Of a stretch of 64,000 nucleotides of DNA, positions 38,887-47,371 are shown piece by piece. A program made the position numbers and the translations under genes. Below the pieces are notes generated by a model. It did no database searches and was not told the DNA's origin. It was given only the letters and a program-made list of their open reading frames with translations. Position 1 is the first letter of the stretch. The number at the start of each line of letters is the position of its first letter. Origin of the DNA: Muribaculaceae bacterium (GTDB taxonomy: Bacteria > Bacteroidota > Bacteroidia > Bacteroidales > Muribaculaceae); assembly GCA_023663365.1 (NCBI GenBank), contig JAMPHP010000001.1, positions 826,640-890,639 of the forward strand. The letters run 5' to 3'.

Positions 38887-40095
38887 TTAAGGTAGATTCA
38901 AGAAGTCGCGGAGAGAAAGCATTTTGATACCGTTTTGAGTGTTCGGTGCCGAATCGCGTAGCGTGACGATCAACTTTTCGTAGTTGTCGCCAATCGATTC
39001 GAGATTACCAAACTCGCGGTCAGCCGTAGCTTTGTCATAGACATTTACCGCAACTTGAATGTATTTACGCTCCCCGTCTTTTTCAGCAACAAAATCAATC
39101 TCTTTATTATTTGAAATCACACCGACCTTTGTGTCGTAACCGTCTGCTGACAGTTTGTTGTAAACGGCATTTTCGAGGATTGCGCCGATGTCCATAGGTC
39201 GATAGCCTATAATCGAATTTCTGATGCCGATATCTTCAAAATAATATTTTTCACCTATCTCAAAGAATTTCTTTCCCTCAATATCCCATCTGCGTACCTT
39301 ATTGGTAATGTATGCGTCACATATATAATCGGCGTAGGCCTGAACGCTGTTTACAGTGCCCGGTACACGTTGCGACTTTAGATAGTCGGCTATACGTTTG
39401 GCAGTAAAAATTTGTCCGGTATTATCAGCCAGGAATAGCAGTAATCTTTGCAGGAAATCATTGTTCCGGATAGAATGTCGGCTTACGATGTCGCGGTAAA
39501 CCAGGGCATCGGTAATTCCGGTGAGATATTCATTCCATGTTTCACGTTGGGGGAGATTTCTCAGATATGGCATTCCACCAAATCTCAAGTACAGGTCTAT
39601 GCTTTCATCAGAATCTTCAATAGAATGAAACCGACGGAACTCATCGTAGCAAAGAGGATGCACTCTAATCTCCATGCTTCGTCCGGCAAGCCGTGAGGCG
39701 ATTTCGGACGACAACATTGAAGAATTGCTTCCGGTGACATAGATGTCGTTGCGCGCATCGAGGCATAGCGATCGAATTACCTTGTCAAAATCCTCAATCT
39801 CCTGGATTTCATCAACGAATATATAGTTCATGGATGAATCAGACAGAAGCCCGGTAATTTCCTCGTTTAAATCTGAGGCGCTTTTGATATGAGAAAACGC
39901 AAAATCCTCGAGATTGATGCGGATGAAATTGGCAGTTGGCGATGATTGGCGGAGATGCTCTTCAACAGAATTTAATATACAGCTCTTCCCGACGCGCCGT
40001 TGCCCCGTTAGCACCTTTATCACACCTTTACCTTCATATCTCAAAATTCTATCGAGATATTTTGGCCTCGGGATATTTTCTGTAGTTTTAATCAT
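38887..40095 (-). CDS. AAA-family ATPase with DUF4143 domain
   Basis: 402-aa protein of the AAA_14/DUF4143 group, common accessory genes of unknown function, often linked to mobile or toxin-like loci. Seen: Walker A TGQRRVGKS at about 30-38, Walker B YIFVDEIQEI at about 91-100, sensor-like YVTGSNSSML, a winged-helix middle part and a C-terminal DUF4143 region with EIDFVAEKDGERKYIQV, which looks like a PD-(D/E)XK-type fold. ATG 40095 is preferred; a TTG nine codons upstream lies within the repeat. A TATATTTG box (40118-40111) would give a leader of about 10 nt. AT-richer than its neighbours and bracketed by 210-bp direct repeats: likely acquired. Confidence 0.88.
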   Translation of the reverse strand: MIKTTENIPRPKYLDRILRYEGKGVIKVLTGQRRVGKSCILNSVEEHLRQSSPTANFIRINLEDFAFSHIKSASDLNEEITGLLSDSSMNYIFVDEIQEIEDFDKVIRSLCLDARNDIYVTGSNSSMLSSEIASRLAGRSMEIRVHPLCYDEFRRFHSIEDSDESIDLYLRFGGMPYLRNLPQRETWNEYLTGITDALVYRDIVSRHSIRNNDFLQRLLLFLADNTGQIFTAKRIADYLKSQRVPGTVNSVQAYADYICDAYITNKVRRWDIEGKKFFEIGEKYYFEDIGIRNSIIGYRPMDIGAILENAVYNKLSADGYDTKVGVISNNKEIDFVAEKDGERKYIQVAVNVYDKATADREFGNLESIGDNYEKLIVTLRDSAPNTQNGIKMLSLRDFLNLP

Positions 40096-40293
40096 ATTCA
40101 AAAGTTTTTGCAAATATAGCAAAAGTTTTGAGTATATTAAAAAGAATTTGGCTCAAAATATTTCTGAAAGTTTTATGCCTGCTTAGGCCGCGTCGAAAGA
40201 ATAATCCATAGAAAAAAGGGTCGCAGTCACGAGGACTGCGACCCTTTTATATAGGTTGATTTATATTTCAGTTATCTTACTTCACTTCCTCGA
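40082..40293. repeat. Direct repeat copy 2 (intact dnaK tail, terminator and ATPase start)
   Basis: About 212 bp spanning the last codons of dnaK, its terminator and the first codons of the ATPase gene. It recurs at 38571-38780 on the other side of the ATPase gene in the same orientation. Confidence 0.9.
40212..40248 (-). terminator. dnaK terminator
   Basis: Perfect 11-bp stem GGGTCGCAGTC/GACTGCGACCC (40218-40244) with loop ACGAG, followed on the minus strand by six T. It lies about 30 nt after the dnaK stop. The flanking AAAA/TTTT makes it bidirectional. Confidence 0.92.
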
Positions 40294-42181
40294 AGTCTAC
40301 GTCGGTGACGTGGTCGTCGGGGTTAGCGCCGCCTGCACTTGCACCTGCGCCGGGGTTGGCACCGGCCTGCTGCTGAGCCTGGGCCTGAGCGTTGAGGATG
40401 TCCTGCTGCACGGCACCGAAGGTTGTCTCGATTTCCTTGATCGCAGCGTCGATGCCTGCGATGTCGGCGTTTTTGTGGGCTTCCTTGAGCTTGGCAACGG
40501 CTGCCTCGATGGCTGCGCGTTTGTCGGCGGGAATCTTGTCGCCAAATTCGCTGAGCTGCTTCTCTGTCTGGAACGCTACGGCGTCGGCCTGGTTGAGCTT
40601 GTCGGCGCGCTCTTTCTCACGTGCGTCGGCGTCGGCGTTTGCTGCGGCTTCGTCCTTCATGCGCTTGATTTCGGCGTCGGTAAGGCCGCTCGATGCTTCG
40701 ATGCGGATGCTCTGCTCCTTGCCGGTGGCTTTATCTTTTGCCGAAACGTTGAGGATACCGTTTGCGTCGATTTCAAATGTCACTTCGATCTGGGGGATGC
40801 CGCGGGGTGCGGGAGCGATGCCGTCGAGGTGGAATTTGCCGAGGAGTTTGTCGTCTTTGGCCATGGGGCGCTCGCCCTGGAGGACGTTGATTTCAACCGA
40901 AGGCTGGTTGTCGGCAGCGGTGGAGAAAGTCTCGCTCTTGCGGGTCGGGATTGTGGTGTTTGCCTCGATGAGCTTTGTCATCACGCCACCGAGGGTCTCG
41001 ATACCTACCGAGAGGGGCACTACGTCGAGGAGGAGCACGTCTTTAACGTCGCCGGAGAGTACACCTCCCTGGATAGCAGCACCTACGGCTACCACTTCGT
41101 CGGGGTTGACGCCCTTTGAGGGAGCTTTGCCGAAGAATTTCTCAACAATCTGCTGGATGGCAGGGATACGTGTCGAACCGCCCACGAGGATCACTTCGTC
41201 GATGTCGGAAGCCTTGAGGCCTGCATCGCGGAGGGCATCTTCACAGGGCTTGATGGTGGCCTGGATAAGGCGGTCGGCGAGTTGCTCGAACTTGGCACGT
41301 GTGAGAGTCATCACGAGGTGCTTGGGTATGCCGTTGACGGGCATGATGTAGGGGAGGTTGATTTCGGTGGAAGTAGCGCTGGAGAGCTCGATTTTAGCTT
41401 TCTCGGCAGCTTCCTTGAGGCGCTGGAGAGCCATTGGGTCCTGACGGAGGTCCACACCTTCGTTTTTGAGAAATTCGTCGGCCATCCAGTCGATGATCAC
41501 GTGGTCGAAGTCGTCGCCGCCGAGGTGAGTGTCGCCGTTTGTGGATTTTACTTCAAATACGCCGTCGCCGAGCTCGAGGATTGAGATATCGAAAGTACCG
41601 CCACCGAGGTCGAATACAGCGATTTTCTGATCTTTGTTAGCTTTGTCGAGGCCGTAGGCGAGGGCTGCCGCAGTAGGCTCGTTGACGATACGGCGCACGT
41701 TGAGGCCGGCGATTTCGCCTGCTTCCTTGGTGGCCTGGCGCTGCGAGTCGTTGAAGTATGCGGGCACGGTGATTACGGCGTCGGTGACAGTCTGGCCGAG
41801 GTAGTCTTCGGCGGTCTTCTTCATCTTCTGAAGAATCATGGCGGAGATTTCCTGGGGAGTGTACTGGCGGCCGTCGATGTCGATGCGGGGAGTGTTGTTG
41901 ACGTCAACAACCTTGTAGGGCACGCGGTCGATTTCGTTTTTTACCTGGTCGAAAGTTTCGCCCATGAAGCGCTTGATGGAGTAGATTGTGCGCTCGGGGT
42001 TTGTGATGGCCTGGCGCTTTGCGGGGTCGCCTACTTTGCGCTCGCCGCCATCGACGAAAGCAACTACCGAGGGAGTGGTGTTGCGTCCTTCGCTATTGGG
42101 GATTACAACGGGATTGTTGCCTTCGAGGACGGCAACGCAGGAATTGGTTGTTCCTAAGTCAATACCAATAATTTTTCCCAT
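40277..42181 (-). CDS. dnaK: Molecular chaperone DnaK (Hsp70)
   Basis: ATP-driven chaperone for nascent and misfolded proteins with DnaJ and GrpE (not in the window). 634 aa, full length. Seen: [13 protein letters not shown] phosphate-1 motif at about 5-17, [38 protein letters not shown] and a Gly/Ala-rich C-terminal tail ending in FEEVK. It is a single-gene unit with its own terminator. A sigma-54-like promoter about 60 bp upstream and a dyad upstream of that suggest stress-specific control, instead of the TTTG/TAnnTTTG promoters elsewhere in the window. Confidence 0.98.
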   Translation of the reverse strand: MGKIIGIDLGTTNSCVAVLEGNNPVVIPNSEGRNTTPSVVAFVDGGERKVGDPAKRQAITNPERTIYSIKRFMGETFDQVKNEIDRVPYKVVDVNNTPRIDIDGRQYTPQEISAMILQKMKKTAEDYLGQTVTDAVITVPAYFNDSQRQATKEAGEIAGLNVRRIVNEPTAAALAYGLDKANKDQKIAVFDLGGGTFDISILELGDGVFEVKSTNGDTHLGGDDFDHVIIDWMADEFLKNEGVDLRQDPMALQRLKEAAEKAKIELSSATSTEINLPYIMPVNGIPKHLVMTLTRAKFEQLADRLIQATIKPCEDALRDAGLKASDIDEVILVGGSTRIPAIQQIVEKFFGKAPSKGVNPDEVVAVGAAIQGGVLSGDVKDVLLLDVVPLSVGIETLGGVMTKLIEANTTIPTRKSETFSTAADNQPSVEINVLQGERPMAKDDKLLGKFHLDGIAPAPRGIPQIEVTFEIDANGILNVSAKDKATGKEQSIRIEASSGLTDAEIKRMKDEAAANADADAREKERADKLNQADAVAFQTEKQLSEFGDKIPADKRAAIEAAVAKLKEAHKNADIAGIDAAIKEIETTFGAVQQDILNAQAQAQQQAGANPGAGASAGGANPDDHVTDVDFEEVK

Positions 42182-42242
42182 GATGTTTGTGTCTTTTATA
42201 TGTTATGTTATTTTTAATTTTTTTCGTTCTGCTTATCTTAAA

Positions 42243-42258
42243 AACAAATCGCGTGCCA
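42243..42258 (-). promoter_or_regulatory. Sigma-54-like -24/-12 element upstream of dnaK
   Basis: Minus strand TGGCACGCGATTTGTT compared with the sigma-54 consensus TGGCACG-N4-TTGCA: the -24 half is perfect and the spacing correct; in the -12 half TTGT replaces TTGC. It lies 62 bp before the dnaK ATG. No TAnnTTTG box is found in this gap. Confidence 0.5.
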
Positions 42259-42270
42259 AAAAGTTTGACA

Positions 42271-42285
42271 CTGCCAATGTGGCAG
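42271..42285. promoter_or_regulatory. Dyad CTGCCA-N3-TGGCAG upstream of dnaK promoter
   Basis: Perfect 6-bp inverted repeat with 3-nt spacer, 13 bp upstream of the -24 element. It could be a regulator site. It is closer than usual for an enhancer-binding protein of sigma-54, so its role is open. Confidence 0.4.
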
Positions 42286-42414
42286 GCCTCCGCTTTTTTT
42301 CGCTGTTTTCGTGTCATATTCGTATTAACTCAATGATATACTCAGAGGGTCAAAATCAATCGGGTGGACCGCGGATTTAACATTTTGGCGCTTTCGTATT
42401 GCAAAAAAAATGAG

Positions 42415-42422
42415 TAATTTTG
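42415..42422 (+). promoter_or_regulatory. -7 box just before the PUL regulator
   Basis: TAATTTTG fits TAnnTTTG and ends 9 nt before ATG 42431, which would make the mRNA almost leaderless. No -33 at normal spacing. Confidence 0.3.
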
Positions 42423-42430
42423 TATTTGCA

Positions 42431-44173
42431 ATGATTACTCGCCGTTATTTACTGATTCTATTTCTCATTTTGACATGTCTGTCGGGGGCTTCCGCGGCAG
42501 GTAATGGTGTGGCGGATTCGCTGCTGGCGCAGCTCGACAGTGTCATTGAGCACCGTGGGGTATATCTTGACCGGAAGGAAAAGCGCATCGGCGAGCTTCG
42601 GGCAGAGTTGCTTGGTGCCGACAGTGAGCGCGGGCGCTTCGAGGCATATGGCCACCTCTACGGCGAGTATCTGCCTTTCAATACCGACTCGGCTTATCGG
42701 ATGAGTGTGGAGCAGGAGGCTATCGCTCGCAAAATAGGAGATAAGGATTTGATAGCTAATGCTATCCTTAATAAAGCAAATATCCTGAGTGCTGTGGGTA
42801 TGTATCATGAGACTCTTTCTTTGATCGATACCATATCGTCGGCCGCCCTTCCCGATTATCTGCGCCCCTACTACTACCACACCAAGCGCACCGTCTACGG
42901 CAATCTTGCCGATTATGCCGCTTTCGAGCCCGGGAAGAGCCACTATGAGCGGCTTACCGATGCCTATCGCGACTCACTCCTGATGGTGAACGACCCTGAG
43001 TCGATTTTCCATATCCTTATCAAAGCCGACCAGCTCAATGTGCATCACAAGCCCCGCGAGGCCATCGGGCTGCTCGAGGGATTTATACAAAGTAAGAATC
43101 TGCCCGAGCACGACCGGGCCATCTGTGCCTGGACTCTCTCGGAGTCGTATGCCGAGCTTGGCGATGTGGCTTCTCAGAAAGAGCAGCTGCTCATATCGGC
43201 GATTTCCGACATGAAATCGGCTGTGCTCGAGTATGTGTCGCTTCGGCAGCTTGCGTGGCTGCTCTACCAGGAGGGCGATCTCGACCGTGCCTACCGCTTC
43301 CTTAATATCGCCGTCGACGATGCCGCCAAGTGCAACGCCCGCCAGCGCATAGTGGAGCTCAACGACCTGTATCCGATGATCAACGGTATATATGTCGATA
43401 CCGTGCATGAGCAGAAGAATACTCTCGAGTACACTATAATCATCATTACGGTGCTTTCGGTGATTTTGATCTGCCTGTTGTTCTACACCCGCAAGCAGAT
43501 GGTGCGCATAGCCGAGGCTCGGAGGAGGGTAGAGGATGCCAATAATATGCTCAGTGAGCTCAACGGACAGCTCTCCGACTCCAACAGCCGCCTCAATGAG
43601 CTGAATGTGTGCCTGCGCGACTCCAACGGCAAGCTCAATGAGTTGAACCATCAGCTCCTGCAATCCAATGCCAAGCTGCAGGAGGCATACAAGGCTTTGG
43701 CCGAGAACTCGGAGCTCAAGGAGGTGTATATCTGCCGGTATATGGATCAATCGCTGGAGTATATAGAGCTCCTCGACGGCTACCGTAAATCGGTGGGTAA
43801 GCTCGTGAACGGCGGCAAGGCTGCCGAGCTGCAGAAGTTGGTAAAGTCCACGAAGATTATCGACGATGAGCTCAAGGCTTTCTACGCCAAGTTCGACGAA
43901 ACCTTTCTCGGCCTCTTCCCCACTTTTGTGGAGGATTTCAACAGGCTGCTGCAGCCTGAGGAGGCTATCCTGCCAAAGAAGGCCGGTGCGCTGACATCTG
44001 AGCTCCGCATCTTTGCCTTGATTCGCCTTGGCATCACCGACAGCGACAAGATTGCGAAGTTTTTGCGCTACTCGCTCACCACTATATACAACTATAGAAC
44101 CAAGGTGCGAAACAAGGCCAAGTGCGACCGCAACAGCTTGGAACGCGAGGTTGCAAAGATAGGCCGGGGCTGA
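42431..44173 (+). CDS. SusR-like DUF6377 transmembrane regulator of the glycan locus
   Basis: Single-pass inner-membrane regulator expected to sense a glycan fragment in the periplasm and activate the downstream SusC/D operon. 580 aa. Signal/TM at the N-terminus (RRYLLILFLILTCLSGASA), helical TPR-like periplasmic part to about 335, TM EYTIIIITVLSVILICLLFY, a coiled coil with repeated (N/D)SN..LNELN heptads, and a C-terminal HTH region (SDKIAKFLRYSLTTIYNYRTKVRNKAK). This matches SusR/DUF6377 architecture. ATG 42431 is preferred, as it begins the signal peptide; an ATG at 42410 would add seven residues. Divergent from dnaK. Confidence 0.88.
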   Translation: MITRRYLLILFLILTCLSGASAAGNGVADSLLAQLDSVIEHRGVYLDRKEKRIGELRAELLGADSERGRFEAYGHLYGEYLPFNTDSAYRMSVEQEAIARKIGDKDLIANAILNKANILSAVGMYHETLSLIDTISSAALPDYLRPYYYHTKRTVYGNLADYAAFEPGKSHYERLTDAYRDSLLMVNDPESIFHILIKADQLNVHHKPREAIGLLEGFIQSKNLPEHDRAICAWTLSESYAELGDVASQKEQLLISAISDMKSAVLEYVSLRQLAWLLYQEGDLDRAYRFLNIAVDDAAKCNARQRIVELNDLYPMINGIYVDTVHEQKNTLEYTIIIITVLSVILICLLFYTRKQMVRIAEARRRVEDANNMLSELNGQLSDSNSRLNELNVCLRDSNGKLNELNHQLLQSNAKLQEAYKALAENSELKEVYICRYMDQSLEYIELLDGYRKSVGKLVNGGKAAELQKLVKSTKIIDDELKAFYAKFDETFLGLFPTFVEDFNRLLQPEEAILPKKAGALTSELRIFALIRLGITDSDKIAKFLRYSLTTIYNYRTKVRNKAKCDRNSLEREVAKIGRG

Positions 44174-44300
44174 CAGAGGCCTCTCCCGGGGCGCTCGGGG
44201 CTCTAAAAACAACTACTTAAACGAGGGGGTGTTTTTGAGTGAAAGTGGTGACAATCAGTGTTGAAGCTGTTTTAAACCACTACTTTTTATTTATATGCCA

Positions 44301-44331
44301 TTGACATGAGCGGCAGGAGTGCCTAATTTTG
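44301..44331 (+). promoter_or_regulatory. susC-operon promoter
   Basis: TTG (44301-44303), 20-nt spacer, TAATTTTG (44324-44331): good Bacteroidetes promoter with a leader of about 25 nt before ATG 44363. The 120 bp upstream should hold the regulator's binding site; I see no obvious repeat there. A CTC-T-AAAAACA/TGTTTTTGAG pairing (44201-44239) may end the regulator transcript. Confidence 0.8.
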
Positions 44332-44362
44332 CAGAAAACAAACCTTAAAAACTAATCACCAA

Positions 44363-47350
44363 ATGGAAAAGTTCAAATTACCGTCCGGACTTCTGTTCCT
44401 TCTGCTGCTTGTGATGACGACAATGAGAATGTCGGCGCAGCAGGTGAATGTATCGGGAACGGTCAGCGACTCCTCGGGAGAGCCGCTTATAGGTGTAAGT
44501 GTGACAGTGCCCGGCACCAAGCTCGGTGCCACCACTGACCTCGACGGGCAGTTCAGCCTCACGGTCGATGCCAAATCCACCTTGCGTTTTTCATATATAG
44601 GCTTCAAGCCTCAGGACATAGCTCTCAACGGGCGCACCTCACTCAATGTGGTGATGGAGGAGAACTCCGAGGTGCTCGACGAAGTGGTGGTCGTGGGCTA
44701 CGGCACCATGGATAAGAAGGAGCTTACCTCGGCTATCTCGCACGTGGGTGAAAAAGACTTCCTCTCAGTGAGCTCGCTCGACCCCTCGATGATGATTCAG
44801 GGCAAGGTGCCCGGTGTGTCGATTACCAACACGGCAGCCGGCGACCCCAACAATCAGGCCAGCATCCAGATCCGCGGTGTGGGCTCGCGCACAGCCAGCC
44901 TTGACCCCCTTATCGTGATCGACGGTGTGCCCGGTGGCAACCTCACCAATATCAACCCCAACGACATCGCTTCGTTCGACATCCTCAAAGACGGTGCCGC
45001 ATCGGCTATATATGGTACGCGCGGATCGAACGGTGTAATTCTCGTGACCACGAAAAAAGGCAGTAAGGATGGCCGCACGCACACCTCCTACTCGGGTACA
45101 TTTGCCTGGGATGTGGCCGAGCGCGACCTCGATATGATGAGCGCCCAAGATTATCGCGACGTGCGTCTCGGCTGGGGCGACCGCGGTGTGGACCTCGGGG
45201 GCAACCTCGATTGGTTCGATGCGGTGACGCGCACCGGCTTCACCATGCAGCACACTCTCTCGGTGAGTGGCGGCAACGACCGCAGCAACTACCGTGTGAG
45301 TGCCGACTACCGCAAGGCAAATGGTATAGACCTCCGTTCGAGCCGCGAGGAGTACGGTGCCCGCGCTTCGGTGATGCACAGCACCAAGGGAGGCCTCTTC
45401 ACCGTGATGCTGAATGTGGCACCGCGCATCATCTACCGCGATGCCTCCGACTGGAGTGTATTCAAAGATGCCCTTGAGGCAAACCCCACCACTCCGCTGA
45501 TGGATCCTCAGAACCCCTCGCAGTACTACAACTTCAAGGGCCAGATTGTGGGCAGCAACCCCGTGGAGCGCCAGTTGCTCGAGACCGATCATGCCGACAC
45601 AAAGCTCCTCGACTGGGACGGCACACTCAAGCTCAACCTGCTGCCGCTGCTTGCCAAGAATGGCGACAGCAATCACAATCTCACGACACAGATAATGTTT
45701 GCCGACCATCAGTACAGCAACAACAACTCCTATTTCCGGCCCTCCACCAGCACCAACTCCATCAACGACGGTCACGACGGTGTGGCCAGCCGCAGCTACT
45801 CGAAAGAGCGCCAGTATGTGCTCGAATGGCTCGCCAACTATAGCGCCCGCTTCGCCGAGAAGCACAATGTGAAAGTGATGCTCGGCTACTCCTACCAGTA
45901 CTCGCAGTACTCCGGCTTCAATGCCGAGAACAAAGACTTCTCCAACGACGGCCTCGGTGCCGACAACCTCGGCTCCGGCGAGTGGGCCAAGGAAGAAGGT
46001 GAGGTGATGATGGGAAGCTATAAGAACGATGCCAAACTCATCTCATTCTTCGGCCGTGTGAGCTACGACTACCAAGGCAAGTATCTGCTCACGGCATCGC
46101 TGCGCCACGAGGGCTCGTCGAAGTTCGGTGCCAACCACAAGTGGGGTAATTTCCCGGCCGTCTCTGCCGGCTGGCGCATCTCGCAGGAGTCGTTTATGAA
46201 AGACATCGAGTGGCTCAACGAGCTCAAGATACGCGCCGACTACGGCGTGACCGGCAACCAGAACTTCGGCAGCTACCAGTCGATCAACACAATGTCGCCG
46301 TTCGGCTACTACTATTACAATGGCAAGTACTTCCAGGTGTGGGGCCCGGGCAAGAACGTGAACCCCGACCTCAAGTGGGAGAAGGGCAAGAACTGGAACA
46401 TCGGCCTCGACTTCTCGGTGCTCACCAACCGCATCTACGGCTCGCTCAACTACTTCAACCGCCGCACCGAGGATCTTCTCGGCAGCTATAAGGTGCCCGT
46501 GCCGCCGAATATCCACGACGAGACCTTCGTCAACGTGGGCACGATGGCGAATACGGGCTTTGAGTTCGACCTCAACTTCAACGTTGTCGACACCAAGGAC
46601 TTCTCGTACAGCTTCGGCGTGGTTGGCACGGTGATGAGCAATAAGTTCGTTGAGTTCAGCAACTCGAAGTACGTCGGCCAGGACTACTACAATGTGTGTG
46701 GCACCGAGGATCCCTATCCCTTCTATTCGCTCCAGCGCATAGAGAAAGGCAAGTCGCTTGGCAACTTCTACATGTGGCGCTATGCCGGCATCACTTCCGA
46801 TGGCGAGTGGCTTGTCTACGACAAGGACGGCGACATCATCCGTGCGGCCCAGGCCACCGACGAAGACCGCTGCATCGTGGGCAACGGTATGCCAAAGTTC
46901 ACGATGTCGACCAGCCATAATTTCCGCTACCGCAACTTCGACCTCGCCCTCTTCTTCCGCGGTGCCTTCGACTACGACATCTTCAATATCCACGATTTCT
47001 ACTACGGCACGCGCAACTTCAACGGCAACGTGCTCAAGAAAGCCTACGGCAAGAATTTCGACATATCGCCCAATGCGGCACCCGTGGTGAGCGACTATTT
47101 CCTCGAGAGGGGCGACTACTTCAAGCTCGATATGGTCACACTGGGCTATACACTCAACCTGCCCAATGTGCGGTTCCTCAATAAGATAAGGGTCTACGGC
47201 ACGGTGAAGAACGTGTTTACCATCACCAAGTTCAGCGGCATGGATCCCTCCAAGTATCAGGTCAACGGCCTGCAGCCGGGCGCACAGGGCAACCGCTCCT
47301 ATTATCCTTCGACCCGCCAGTTCATAGCCGGCGTACAGATTGATTTCTAA
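44363..47350 (+). CDS. SusC/RagA-family TonB-dependent transporter
   Basis: Outer-membrane barrel that imports oligosaccharide with energy from TonB, with SusD as lid. 995 aa. Signal peptide to about residue 25, CarboxypepD-regulatory-like domain at about 28-105 (VNVSGTVSDSSGEPLIGVSV), TonB box region DEVVVVGYGT, plug with SIQIRGVGSR and LKDGAASAIYGTRGSNGVI, then the barrel ending RQFIAGVQIDF. Complete. It is the first gene of the operon; SusD follows after 21 nt. Confidence 0.96.
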   Translation: MEKFKLPSGLLFLLLLVMTTMRMSAQQVNVSGTVSDSSGEPLIGVSVTVPGTKLGATTDLDGQFSLTVDAKSTLRFSYIGFKPQDIALNGRTSLNVVMEENSEVLDEVVVVGYGTMDKKELTSAISHVGEKDFLSVSSLDPSMMIQGKVPGVSITNTAAGDPNNQASIQIRGVGSRTASLDPLIVIDGVPGGNLTNINPNDIASFDILKDGAASAIYGTRGSNGVILVTTKKGSKDGRTHTSYSGTFAWDVAERDLDMMSAQDYRDVRLGWGDRGVDLGGNLDWFDAVTRTGFTMQHTLSVSGGNDRSNYRVSADYRKANGIDLRSSREEYGARASVMHSTKGGLFTVMLNVAPRIIYRDASDWSVFKDALEANPTTPLMDPQNPSQYYNFKGQIVGSNPVERQLLETDHADTKLLDWDGTLKLNLLPLLAKNGDSNHNLTTQIMFADHQYSNNNSYFRPSTSTNSINDGHDGVASRSYSKERQYVLEWLANYSARFAEKHNVKVMLGYSYQYSQYSGFNAENKDFSNDGLGADNLGSGEWAKEEGEVMMGSYKNDAKLISFFGRVSYDYQGKYLLTASLRHEGSSKFGANHKWGNFPAVSAGWRISQESFMKDIEWLNELKIRADYGVTGNQNFGSYQSINTMSPFGYYYYNGKYFQVWGPGKNVNPDLKWEKGKNWNIGLDFSVLTNRIYGSLNYFNRRTEDLLGSYKVPVPPNIHDETFVNVGTMANTGFEFDLNFNVVDTKDFSYSFGVVGTVMSNKFVEFSNSKYVGQDYYNVCGTEDPYPFYSLQRIEKGKSLGNFYMWRYAGITSDGEWLVYDKDGDIIRAAQATDEDRCIVGNGMPKFTMSTSHNFRYRNFDLALFFRGAFDYDIFNIHDFYYGTRNFNGNVLKKAYGKNFDISPNAAPVVSDYFLERGDYFKLDMVTLGYTLNLPNVRFLNKIRVYGTVKNVFTITKFSGMDPSKYQVNGLQPGAQGNRSYYPSTRQFIAGVQIDF

Positions 47351-47371
47351 CAACCCCAAAACATCAAGGAA

